A stretch of 8,279 nt of DNA, from NCBI GenBank assembly GCA_007375995.1, contig VMFK01000040.1:1-8279 (forward strand), given 5' to 3'. Made by a program: the position numbers and the translations under genes. The stretch is from Parcubacteria group bacterium Gr01-1014_56. GTDB taxonomy: Bacteria; Patescibacteriota; Minisyncoccia; Phycocordibacterales; SBAW01. Each line of letters opens with the position of its first letter. The stretch's first letter is position 1. The notes beneath the pieces were generated by a model, which had not been told where the DNA came from, made no database searches, and saw only the letters and a list, made by a program, of their open reading frames with translations. Below are positions 1 through 5,297 of this stretch, piece after piece.

Positions 1-1275
1 GCCTTTTGTGTTCGGCTGATATTTTTTATTGATGCACAGGCCAACGAAACTCTACTGAGTCATATAGGTGAGACGGCGCAAGTTGCGGGGGTGGTGGTCA
101 ACGACCCCAGTCGTCGCGCAACCTCGCTCCATATCAATATAAAGGTTTCTTCTGTAGGAGTAGATAAAGCGACAGGCAGGTTGCTAGCAATTTTGCCGCG
201 CACAACTGAACTCGAGTTTGGCGACCACGTAGTCGTGAGCGGGACGGTCACACGTCCAGAGTCGTTTGAAACAGATACCGGCAGAGTTTTTGATTACGCA
301 GGGTACTTGAGCGCCCAGGGTGTCTCAGCGATGATCGGGCGCGCAACGCTTGAAAGCTCGAGAGAAGGCGGTTGGTCAGTGCAAAGATCTCTCTTTGCTA
401 TCAAGCACAAGTTTGAAAAATCTCTCGAGTCGCTCTTTCCCGAGCCGGACTCCTCGCTCCTTGAGGGGATTTTGCTCGGCGAGCGGCGTGGGCTCCCAAA
501 AGAGCTCAACGACGCATTTATTATCTCAGGGTTAATACATGTTGTCGTGCTCTCCGGCTACAATATCTCGATCGTCTCCGAGAGCATACTAAGAGCGACA
601 AGTTTTTTGCCCAAGACACTAAACTATTCGTTAGGCGGCGTGCTCATGATCCTCTTTGCACTCATGAGCGGAGGGGGAGCCACCACAGTGCGTGCACTCG
701 TGATGGGGCTTATCGCGGTTTTGGCGCGCTACCTTAAGCGGCCCGCAGACGCACTCAGAGCACTTGTCGTTGCGGCAGCTGGTAGGGCACTGCTCAACCC
801 TTCGATTTTGCTCCACGACCCGTCATTTATCTTAAGTGTTCTCGCAACATTCGGCCTCATTACTATCTCACCCTCGGTTGAGAAATATCTGCAATTTATT
901 ACGGAGCGATTTGGCTTACGCTCGATCGCGGCCTCTACAATTGCGGTTCAAATTTTTGTTTTGCCTGCACTTCTCTACCTAACAGGTATGCTCTCGTTTC
1001 TCGCGCTCCCGGTCGTGCCCTTTGCGATGCTCTTTGGGTTTCTTGCAGGACTCATAGGGCTTATACACCCTGCGCTCGCTTTCCCGTTCACAGTACTTTC
1101 CGACCTGCTTCTGCGTTGGATTATTTTTATTGCAAATACAGCGCACGCGCTCCCGTTTTCATTCGCCACTCTGCCCGCGTTTCCGGTGTGGGTCGCAGTG
1201 CTCTGCTACGTGCCGCTCACTTGGTTTGCTATTTCACTATATCGGCGAAACGTTTCTCAATCAGACTCCAATTAA
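1..1275 (+). CDS. comEC: ComEC/Rec2-family competence channel protein, 5' end outside the window
   Basis: This is the inner-membrane channel family that passes single-stranded DNA into the cytoplasm during natural transformation. The frame is open from base 1 without a stop, so the gene starts upstream; a GTG at 91 lies inside the N-terminal soluble domain and is not a convincing start. 424 residues are visible. Residues 1-110 are an OB-fold-like segment ending in FDYAGYL (about 96-102). Then come LLGERRGLPKEL (about 157-168) and LIHVVVLSGYN (178-188), the competence-domain signature, followed by several hydrophobic helices and the stretch around ATTVRALVMGL and HDPSFILSVLATFGL. The protein stops after the last helices (LYRRNVSQSDSN) and lacks the C-terminal metallo-beta-lactamase domain of longer ComEC proteins; a separate gene for that domain lies at 2222-2974. 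Its 3' end overlaps sod by 47 bases. Family call confident; the missing N-terminus cannot be judged. Confidence 0.92.
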   Translation, partial: AFCVRLIFFIDAQANETLLSHIGETAQVAGVVVNDPSRRATSLHINIKVSSVGVDKATGRLLAILPRTTELEFGDHVVVSGTVTRPESFETDTGRVFDYAGYLSAQGVSAMIGRATLESSREGGWSVQRSLFAIKHKFEKSLESLFPEPDSSLLEGILLGERRGLPKELNDAFIISGLIHVVVLSGYNISIVSESILRATSFLPKTLNYSLGGVLMILFALMSGGGATTVRALVMGLIAVLARYLKRPADALRALVVAAAGRALLNPSILLHDPSFILSVLATFGLITISPSVEKYLQFITERFGLRSIAASTIAVQIFVLPALLYLTGMLSFLALPVVPFAMLFGFLAGLIGLIHPALAFPFTVLSDLLLRWIIFIANTAHALPFSFATLPAFPVWVAVLCYVPLTWFAISLYRRNVSQSDSN

Positions 1276-1816
1276 GGTTCTTAAAAAATGCGTCAATGTA
1301 TTTTGCTTTGCCTAAGGCACCGTAGTCGAGCAAAAATGCATGCTCCCATACGTCGAGTGCCAAGATAATCGGCAGCGTTACAAAGTGCCCCTGATGCTGC
1401 TCGCCCGCAAAACCTGTTTGAAGTTCTTTACCTACGGGGTCATAGTAAAGCATAGCCCAACCCGGGCCCCGCATGTTGCCAATGGCTTTGAAATATTCCT
1501 CAAAATAGCCGTGATACTCTTTTTCAAACACTTCCGCGAGTGAAGAGTCTTTGTGTAACTCTTTTGCCCCTCCTTCGAACTGCTCAAAATAATATTCATG
1601 CAGGCGCATCCCGTCGAACTCAAAAGATTTGCGGCGAATGAGCTCAGAAAGTGCATGGGCGTTTTTCTCTGTGTCTGCAGCATATTCAACAAGTTTAGAA
1701 GAAATAGCATTAAAATTTTTAACATATCCTGCGTAGAGGGCGAGATGCTGCTCGAGAGATTCCCTAGAAATACCTTCAAGTTCGGGGATAGTAAACTTTT
1801 TTTCCTGGTATGCCAT
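1229..1816 (-). CDS. sod: Fe/Mn-family superoxide dismutase
   Basis: Converts superoxide to oxygen and hydrogen peroxide in the cytosol; no signal peptide is seen. I chose the ATG at 1816 (195 residues, start MAYQEKKFTIPEL) over an upstream TTG at 1837 because it gives the usual SOD N-terminus. The four metal ligands can be placed: H24 (in LEQHLALY), H73 (in RLHEYYFEQF), and D155 and H159 in DVWEHAF. The normal second-shell pattern H-x3-H-x3-Y is replaced by H-x3-Y-x2-Y (H24, Y28, Y31), a divergent branch whose metal (Fe or Mn) I cannot assign. There is no Shine-Dalgarno; the context is TATATG, with an extended -10 only 11 bases upstream. It sits alone on the minus strand between the two halves of the split competence system, overlapping comEC tail to tail. 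It implies exposure to oxygen. Confidence 0.93.
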   Translation of the reverse strand: MAYQEKKFTIPELEGISRESLEQHLALYAGYVKNFNAISSKLVEYAADTEKNAHALSELIRRKSFEFDGMRLHEYYFEQFEGGAKELHKDSSLAEVFEKEYHGYFEEYFKAIGNMRGPGWAMLYYDPVGKELQTGFAGEQHQGHFVTLPIILALDVWEHAFLLDYGALGKAKYIDAFFKNLNWSLIEKRFADIVK

Positions 1817-1827
1817 ATATACAGACA

Positions 1828-1833
1828 AGTATA
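1828..1833 (-). promoter_or_regulatory. Predicted extended -10 element for sod
   Basis: On the minus strand the sequence TGC-TATACT matches an extended -10 (TGn plus 5 of 6 in TATAAT). No good -35 lies at the usual distance, as is common with extended -10 promoters. The expected transcription start (about 1821) is only about 5 bases before the ATG at 1816, so the mRNA would be almost leaderless. Inference from motif and spacing only. Confidence 0.5.
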
Positions 1834-1869
1834 GCAAATAAGCGCCTTTTTAAGCCTATTTCGAGCTAT

Positions 1870-1879
1870 CCCCAAGGGG
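1870..1879. repeat. Short palindrome CCCCAAGGGG between divergent promoters
   Basis: A perfect 4+4 inverted repeat with AA in the middle ends just before the -35 element of the rightward promoter (1881) and about 40 bases upstream of the sod -10. Its position would suit an operator, but it is short and could arise by chance. Confidence 0.35.
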
Positions 1880-1880
1880 G

Positions 1881-1909
1881 TTGCAAAATAATTTGATCTA
1901 TGGTATAAT
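1881..1909 (+). promoter_or_regulatory. Sigma70-type promoter for the metallo-hydrolase transcript
   Basis: TTGCAA at 1881-1886, a 17-base spacer, and a perfect TATAAT at 1904-1909 preceded by TGG (extended -10). The expected start is near 1916, giving a leader of about 43 bases to the ATG at 1959. This is the best promoter match in the window and shows that transcription is meant to begin well upstream of the ATG at 2222. Confidence 0.7.
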
Positions 1910-1946
1910 AGACCTAGATGCACCATCCGGTTCATCGTTTCAATTT

Positions 1947-1953
1947 AGGGAGG
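1947..1953 (+). promoter_or_regulatory. Shine-Dalgarno site deciding the start at 1959
   Basis: AGGGAGG lies 5 bases before the ATG at 1959, a strong ribosome binding site in a window where most genes have none. It argues that translation starts at 1959, in a frame different from the hydrolase frame that opens further on. Confidence 0.6.
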
Positions 1954-1958
1954 GAGCT

Positions 1959-2405
1959 ATGCGCCTTCATACTAACGCTATTGCCACTTTTTGTTCATTC
2001 GTTGTGTGGATGGCCCTTCCTGGGATCGCCTTTTCACTGATGCCATTGCCTCAAGTGCAAGCGGGTCAGGAGAAACCATTTGACGACAACCAGTTGCCAA
2101 TTGATTTGTCCTCTTCTAACTCAAATGAGCCAGCAGAGGTGATCAACTACCGTATGCTCGACATCCATGCCGGGGCGCCGTTTTTGCAAATACACAAAGT
2201 GGCATACTCACCGTTGCTTTCATGGATGTCGGCCAAGGCGACGCTATTTTTATCGAGTCGCCCACCGGAGTACAAATTATTATCGACGGCGGGCCGGACA
2301 ACTCTATCCTCAGAGAGCTCCCTAAACTCATGTCACTCTCTGACCGTCAACTCGATGCGGCTATTGCCACGCACCCAGACGCAGACCACATCGCTGGTTT
2401 TGTAG
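1959..2405 (+). pseudogene. Signal-peptide-bearing N-terminal part of the metallo-hydrolase gene, broken from it by a frame change
   Basis: The frame starting at the ATG 1959 begins MRLHTNAIATFCSFVVWMAL, a basic N-terminus and a hydrophobic stretch (about residues 7-28), then a possible cleavage site after PQVQA (residues 31-35) and an Asp/Asn/Ser-rich linker to about residue 80 (near 2198). Codon choice looks genuinely coding up to there. After that this frame turns into low-quality Ser/Thr/Leu-rich sequence overlying the hydrolase frame, stopping at 2405. The hydrolase frame has no ATG, GTG or TTG between its preceding stop (2126-2128) and 2222. The simplest reading is one gene, 1959-2974, with a single-base loss near the AAA run at 2196-2198: one extra A there would join ...LQIHK to SGILTVAFMDVG. 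It could be a real mutation or an assembly error. Alternatively this is a separate small exported protein. Confidence 0.55.
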
Positions 2406-2974
2406 ATCTACTTAGGCGCTACTCGGTCGGTGTGTTTATCGAGCCGGGCATACCAAAACCAACAGTGGTAGCTCGCGCACTTGAAAAAGAAATTGATACA
2501 GAAAAAATCCCGCGCTATGTAGCGCGCCGCGGAGCATGGCTCGAGCTTGGCCACGGAGCGCGGCTCGATATTTTGTTCCCCGATTTCGACGTCTCACATC
2601 TCTCAAGCGACAAAACAAACGAGGGATGCATCGTCTCGCACTTGGTATACGGCAACACGTCGATGATTTTTATGTGCGACGCGCCGGGCAGCGTTGAAGA
2701 TTATTTGATGCAGATAAGTAGCTCGACTGAACTCAAGAGCGATATTTTAAAAGTCGGCCATCACGGCTCGCGCTCCTCAACCGGAAATGTATTTCTTGAT
2801 GAGGTAGATCCAGCACTCGCCATTATCTCAGTCGGTGCGCGCAACACCTACGGCCATCCAACAGGAGAAGTACTGGGGAGACTAGAGAGCTACAATATAG
2901 AGACTCTCCGCACTGACCAAGAGGGCACGATTGTATTTGTTTCAAATGGAAAAGAGTTTGTCCGGACAAAATAA
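2222..2974 (+). CDS. ComEC C-terminal-type metallo-beta-lactamase-fold hydrolase
   Basis: A stand-alone version of the domain found at the C-terminus of longer ComEC proteins, a metal-dependent hydrolase thought to act on DNA outside the inner membrane. From the ATG at 2222 (250 residues) the motifs are DVGQGDA (2-8), IDGG (21-24), THPDADHIAG (50-59; metal residues H51, D53, D55, H56), CDAP with D153, KVGHHGS (177-183; H180, H181), and SVGARNTYGHP (203-213; H212). All expected metal-site motifs are present, so the domain looks active. However, the first beta strand (SGILTVAF, coded from 2198) precedes this ATG in frame, so the true start is upstream and probably in the 1959 frame, which would add a signal peptide. 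It pairs functionally with the ComEC channel at 1-1275. A bidirectional terminator overlaps the stop codon. Confidence 0.88.
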   Translation: MDVGQGDAIFIESPTGVQIIIDGGPDNSILRELPKLMSLSDRQLDAAIATHPDADHIAGFVDLLRRYSVGVFIEPGIPKPTVVARALEKEIDTEKIPRYVARRGAWLELGHGARLDILFPDFDVSHLSSDKTNEGCIVSHLVYGNTSMIFMCDAPGSVEDYLMQISSSTELKSDILKVGHHGSRSSTGNVFLDEVDPALAIISVGARNTYGHPTGEVLGRLESYNIETLRTDQEGTIVFVSNGKEFVRTK

Positions 2975-3041
2975 AAGTACCTGCAAAAGAGAGTTAGACT
3001 TGGCCGAGCGGCCCGGAGCGCTCTCTTTTGTGGGTACTTTT
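2973..3041. terminator. Bidirectional hairpin terminator between the hydrolase gene and rpmB
   Basis: Bases 2973-2993 pair with 3021-3041: AAAAGTACC with GGTACTTTT and CAAAAGAGAG with CTCTCTTTTG, joined by two G-U wobbles, making an unbroken 21-pair RNA stem. The 27-base loop holds a further small palindrome, GGCCGAGCGGCC (3002-3013). T-rich tracts follow on both strands (TACTTTTATTT on plus; TACTTTTATTTTG on minus), fitting termination of both convergent genes. Confidence 0.8.
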
Positions 3042-3051
3042 ATTTAGTTAC

Positions 3052-3294
3052 TTAAATTACTCCTGCTGCTTTGAGGGTTTTGTAGGCGCCGTTCTTGGTA
3101 ACGGTGCGCATGCCCTTGGTCGAGAGGACCACGGTCACCGTGCGGTTAAGCTCCGGGACGAAAATGCGCTTCTTTTGCATGTTGGGTTGTTTGCGGACAG
3201 CTCCGGTAGGGTTGAACTTAGTAGCACGCACGCGGTTAGAGTAGCCGCCTGCGACCTTAGAGCCCTTTTTGGTGACGGGACAAATTTTTGCCAT
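3052..3294 (-). CDS. rpmB: 50S ribosomal protein L28
   Basis: L28 is a small basic protein of the large ribosomal subunit. The 80-residue product starts MAKICPVTKKGSKVAGGYSN, then RVRATKFNPTG, QKKRIFVPELNR (the RRFWVPE-like strand) and STKGMRTVTKNG near the C-terminus, all in the family order and with usual length. I chose the ATG at 3294; the alternative TTG at 3309 adds only MILRY. There is no Shine-Dalgarno, only a GATATATG context. It is monocistronic here: the common partner rpmG (L33) is not adjacent. It ends next to a shared bidirectional terminator and is divergent from the membrane protease gene, with a palindrome overlapping its likely -35 element. Confidence 0.95.
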   Translation of the reverse strand: MAKICPVTKKGSKVAGGYSNRVRATKFNPTGAVRKQPNMQKKRIFVPELNRTVTVVLSTKGMRTVTKNGAYKTLKAAGVI

Positions 3295-3312
3295 ATATCT
3301 TAAGATCAAAAT

Positions 3313-3340
3313 ATGATAGCATAATTTTCACGACACGCAA
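3313..3340 (-). promoter_or_regulatory. rpmB: Predicted rpmB promoter
   Basis: Read on the minus strand: TTGCGT (3340-3335), a 16-base spacer ending in TGC, and TATCAT (3318-3313), giving an extended -10. The expected start is near 3306, about 12 bases before the ATG. The -35 lies inside the 18-base palindrome at 3331-3348. Confidence 0.5.
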
Positions 3341-3348
3341 GCGTGTCG
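3331..3348. repeat. Perfect 18-base palindrome in the rpmB / protease divergent region
   Basis: CGACACGCAAGCGTGTCG: 8-base arms around AA. No T-run follows on either strand, so it is not an intrinsic terminator. It overlaps the predicted rpmB -35 and lies 15 bases before the protease ATG. It could be a repressor operator or a hairpin near the 5' end of the protease mRNA (a possible -10, CATAAT, lies at 3320-3325). Function not determined. Confidence 0.6.
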
Positions 3349-3363
3349 TAAATACAAAAAGAG

Positions 3364-3996
3364 ATGCAAGATATTATTTTTACCGTCCTCGTGCTGGCCT
3401 TCTCTGTTATTTTGCATGAGGTAGCCCACGGCTACATGGCCAACTGGCTTGGCGACCCAACCGCTAGGCTCGCTGGCCGCCTCACCTTAAACCCGCTGAA
3501 GCATATCGACCCTATGGGCTCGATTATTCTCCCTGCACTGCTTGCCATTACCCACTCGCCGATCCTAATCGGCTACGCCAAGCCGGTGCCCTACAACCCG
3601 TATAACTTGCCAGGGAAGTATGACGAGACACTGGTTGCGGGCGCGGGGCCTGCGACTAATATTTTTTTAGTGATTTTATTTGGGTTGGCCATTAGATTTT
3701 TAGGAGCGGACGTTAGCCAAACCATGCTAGAGGCTTTCGCAGTGATCACGTATATCAACATGCTGCTCGCGCTGTTTAACCTGATACCTATCCCGCCCCT
3801 GGACGGCTCAAAAATCCTCTCCGGTTTATTGCCAGCGCCGCTCAAAGATGGGTACGACTCGTTTCGCATGTTGTTTGAGCGTTTGGGCGTACTCCAAGGC
3901 ACGCTGCTGCTTTTAGTCATTTTTTATTTCCTCTCGCCGTATTTTACGGTCGTGCTCCGGAGCCTCTTCGTCCTTTTGACAGGGGTGAATATATAA
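3364..3996 (+). CDS. Site-2-protease-family (M50) membrane zinc metalloprotease
   Basis: A polytopic intramembrane metalloprotease of the short YwhC-like type, which cuts membrane-embedded substrates in regulated proteolysis. The 210-residue product has HEVAHG within the first hydrophobic segment (zinc ligands H18 and H22, catalytic E19), NPLKHIDP (43-50), GYAKPVPYNP (70-79), AGAGPATN (92-99), and NLIPIPPLDGSK (139-150) with the third metal ligand D147. Four to five hydrophobic segments are visible, the last at about 181-208. There is no PDZ domain, unlike RseP, so substrate choice is not via that module. The start at 3364 is followed at once by the first helix; only a weak AGAG precedes it. 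A promoter for rpsL appears to lie inside its 3' end. The substrate is unknown. Confidence 0.93.
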   Translation: MQDIIFTVLVLAFSVILHEVAHGYMANWLGDPTARLAGRLTLNPLKHIDPMGSIILPALLAITHSPILIGYAKPVPYNPYNLPGKYDETLVAGAGPATNIFLVILFGLAIRFLGADVSQTMLEAFAVITYINMLLALFNLIPIPPLDGSKILSGLLPAPLKDGYDSFRMLFERLGVLQGTLLLLVIFYFLSPYFTVVLRSLFVLLTGVNI

Positions 3997-4004
3997 AGTA
4001 GATT
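3976..4004 (+). promoter_or_regulatory. Predicted promoter for rpsL-rpsG, inside the 3' end of the protease gene
   Basis: A perfect TTGACA at 3976-3981, 17-base spacer, and TAGATT at 3999-4004 (4 of 6). The expected start, near 4011, falls on the first bases of the hairpin at 4011-4027, so that hairpin would cap the 5' end of the ribosomal mRNA. Confidence 0.5.
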
Positions 4005-4010
4005 ATAGCT

Positions 4011-4030
4011 AACGCGCGTGGCGCGTTTTT
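4011..4030 (+). terminator. GC-rich hairpin with T-run between the protease gene and rpsL
   Basis: AACGCGC, loop GTG, GCGCGTT, running into TTTTT (4026-4030). This has the form of a compact intrinsic terminator for the protease transcript. It also coincides with the predicted rpsL start, so it may act as a 5' leader hairpin. The two roles are not exclusive. Confidence 0.6.
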
Positions 4031-4041
4031 CTATAGCGTAT

Positions 4042-4452
4042 ATGGCCCGTATCTCACAACTTGTCCGCAAAGGACGCAAAACCCGCACAAACAAATCAAA
4101 GTCGCCGGCACTTGGGCGCGGCTTTAACGTGCTGCAAAACCGCCCGGTCTTCTACCCGTCACCATTTAAACGCGGTGTCTGCACCAAGGTGACCACTACC
4201 ACTCCTCGCAAACCAAACTCCGCTATCCGCAAGATCGCTCGCGTGCGCCTCACCAACGGCATGGAGGTGACGGCCTACATCCCCGGAGAGGGCCACAACC
4301 TGCAAGAGCACTCGGTCGTTATCTTGCGCGCCGGCCGCGTGAAGGACATCAATGTTCGCTACACGATTGTGCGTGGCAAACTCGACGCCGCAGGGTTGGA
4401 GAAGCGCCGCGTCAGCCGCTCACGCTACGGAGCTAAGAAGCCCAAAAATTAA
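4042..4452 (+). CDS. rpsL: 30S ribosomal protein S12
   Basis: S12 sits at the decoding centre of the small subunit and controls accuracy. I chose the ATG at 4042 (136 residues, [13 protein letters not shown]) over a GTG at 4018 that lies in the hairpin. Family landmarks: KRGVCTKV (43-50), [10 protein letters not shown] (52-61), [23 protein letters not shown] (69-91) and the C-terminus [12 protein letters not shown]. There are three departures from E. coli S12 (124 residues): about 13 extra residues between PAL and KRGVC (25-42); Arg56 in place of the Lys at the main streptomycin-resistance site (Lys43 counted with Met); and KDINVRY where LPGVRY is normal, losing Pro-Gly and one residue. The RimO target Asp (D102) is kept. 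No Shine-Dalgarno; context GTATATG. It begins the str operon, with rpsG 31 bases on. Confidence 0.97.
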   Translation: MARISQLVRKGRKTRTNKSKSPALGRGFNVLQNRPVFYPSPFKRGVCTKVTTTTPRKPNSAIRKIARVRLTNGMEVTAYIPGEGHNLQEHSVVILRAGRVKDINVRYTIVRGKLDAAGLEKRRVSRSRYGAKKPKN

Positions 4453-4483
4453 AATATTTTACTATTTTCAATATATAAAGTAT

Positions 4484-4954
4484 ATGCGTCGCCCAGTAAA
4501 AAATCGTAATATCGCCGGTCCGGACATGAAGTACAACTCTGTCCGCGTGGAGAAGTTTATCAACTCGGTCATGTGGGACGGCAAGAAGTCGACCGCACGC
4601 AAAGTTGTCTACGACGCGTTTGATATCATCAAAGAAAAAACAAAAACGGAGAATCCGGTAGAGCTTTTTGAAACCGCGATTCGTAATGTAGGCCCTGCGA
4701 TGGAGATCCGCTCGCGCCGTGTGGGTGGTGCTAACTACCAGGTGCCGCGCGAGGTTCGCCCCGAGCGCAAGATGGCTTTAGCCTTTCGCTGGATACTCCT
4801 CGCAGCACGCAGCGGTAAAGGCAAACCGATGGCAGAGAAACTCGCCGCTGAACTTATCTCAGCCGCTAACAACGAAGGCTCTGCAATAAAAAAGAAGGAC
4901 GACACGCTGCGCATGGCAGAGGCAAACAAAGCCTTCGCGCATTTTGCTTGGTAA
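4484..4954 (+). CDS. rpsG: 30S ribosomal protein S7
   Basis: S7 nucleates assembly of the 3' domain of 16S rRNA and borders the E-site. The product is 156 residues, the same as E. coli S7, starting [19 protein letters not shown]. Landmarks: [17 protein letters not shown] (32-48), [22 protein letters not shown] (about 78-99), and the classic C-terminal end [14 protein letters not shown]. The frame is open upstream into rpsL, but only the ATG at 4484 gives the family N-terminus. It follows rpsL by 31 AT-rich bases without a Shine-Dalgarno (AGTATATG), so the two are probably co-transcribed. A TTGACA promoter for the next gene begins 13 bases after the stop. Confidence 0.97.
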   Translation: MRRPVKNRNIAGPDMKYNSVRVEKFINSVMWDGKKSTARKVVYDAFDIIKEKTKTENPVELFETAIRNVGPAMEIRSRRVGGANYQVPREVRPERKMALAFRWILLAARSGKGKPMAEKLAAELISAANNEGSAIKKKDDTLRMAEANKAFAHFAW

Positions 4955-4966
4955 TTTTTTGAATGT

Positions 4967-4995
4967 TTGACACACGAAGCTGCCGGGCTTATTCT
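4967..4995 (+). promoter_or_regulatory. Promoter for the 65-residue protein gene
   Basis: A perfect TTGACA (4967-4972), 17-base spacer, and TATTCT (4990-4995). The start is expected near 5002, leaving a leader of about 48 bases. This separates the small gene's transcription from rpsL-rpsG. Confidence 0.65.
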
Positions 4996-5038
4996 TTTTA
5001 CAAAACCTGGTAGATGTACATTCTGTTTTATAGAGAGG

Positions 5039-5044
5039 AAGGAG
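5039..5044 (+). promoter_or_regulatory. Shine-Dalgarno site deciding the start at 5050
   Basis: AAGGAG, 5 bases before the ATG at 5050, within the purine-rich run GAGAGGAAGGAGA. It sets the start at MAEENEG rather than at an in-frame upstream ATG (5014) in the leader. It is the best ribosome binding site in the window. Confidence 0.7.
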
Positions 5045-5049
5045 ATCGC

Positions 5050-5247
5050 ATGGCCGAAGAAAATGAAGGGGTAAACTCTTACCCTAATTCTCATCGCTAT
5101 GTTAATGGCGACGGGACACCAATGTCGCCTGAACAGATCGCGAAGATCGAGCAGATGTGGAAGAAGCAGGGCTTCGACCCAATGAATCTGCAGGTATCTC
5201 CAGAACATTTGGACGGTCCTCCTAAGAAAGGGGGACTTTCATTCTAA
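5050..5247 (+). CDS. Unrecognised small acidic protein (65 residues) inside the str operon
   Basis: I do not recognise this protein. It reads MAEENEGVNSYPNSHRYVNG, then DGTPMSPEQIAKIEQMWKKQ (21-40), which looks like one helix preceded by a TPMSPEQ cap, then a loop GFDPMNLQVSPEHLDG and a basic, glycine-rich tail ending KKGGLSF. There is no membrane segment, no cysteine and a net acidic charge, so it should be a soluble cytosolic protein. It is bracketed by its own TTGACA/TATTCT promoter, a strong Shine-Dalgarno and a strong hairpin terminator, so it appears to be highly and independently expressed. It lies between rpsG and fusA, where these genes are normally adjacent. A link with translation is inference from position only. 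Confidence 0.8.
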   Translation: MAEENEGVNSYPNSHRYVNGDGTPMSPEQIAKIEQMWKKQGFDPMNLQVSPEHLDGPPKKGGLSF

Positions 5248-5252
5248 AATCA

Positions 5253-5297
5253 GGGCGGCGCTACACCAAGCGCCGCCCGACTCTTTTGCATTTTTGT
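5253..5297 (+). terminator. Strong hairpin terminator after the small acidic protein gene
   Basis: A perfect 10-pair GC-rich stem, GGGCGGCGCT (5253-5262) and AGCGCCGCCC (5269-5278), loop ACACCA, followed by GACTCTTTTGCATTTTTG. The T tract begins a few bases after the stem, which is slightly atypical, but the stem is strong. It lies 5 bases past the stop codon and just before the fusA promoter. Confidence 0.8.

Noticed and set aside
1432..1935. 167-residue minus-strand frame overlapping sod
   Set aside because: It is the sod region read in another frame, rich in Ser/Leu/Lys without motifs; SOD metal ligands fix the real frame.
1918..2040. 40-codon frame from the ATG 1918, almost at the predicted transcription start (leaderless leader peptide)
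   Set aside because: It has no Shine-Dalgarno and overlaps the better-supported 1959 start out of frame; its hydrophobic content may only reflect the signal-peptide codons in another frame.
2181..2205. Programmed -1 frameshift joining the 1959 frame to the hydrolase frame
   Set aside because: The bases around GTTTTTG and ACAAAG do not form a proper slippery heptamer in the zero frame, and no downstream pseudoknot is evident; a simple one-base loss explains it better.
2994..3020. TTGGCCGAGCGG in the terminator loop resembles the D-arm of leucine or serine tRNAs
   Set aside because: No acceptor stem, anticodon arm or T-arm can be built around it; the flanks pair as the long terminator stem.
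4018..4041. Upstream GTG start for S12
   Set aside because: The GTG is the loop of the 4011-4027 hairpin, and the extra eight residues are not part of the S12 family N-terminus.
4735..5208. 157-residue minus-strand frame across rpsG and the small gene
   Set aside because: It runs through rpsG codons, a promoter and the small gene; no motif or start signal supports it.
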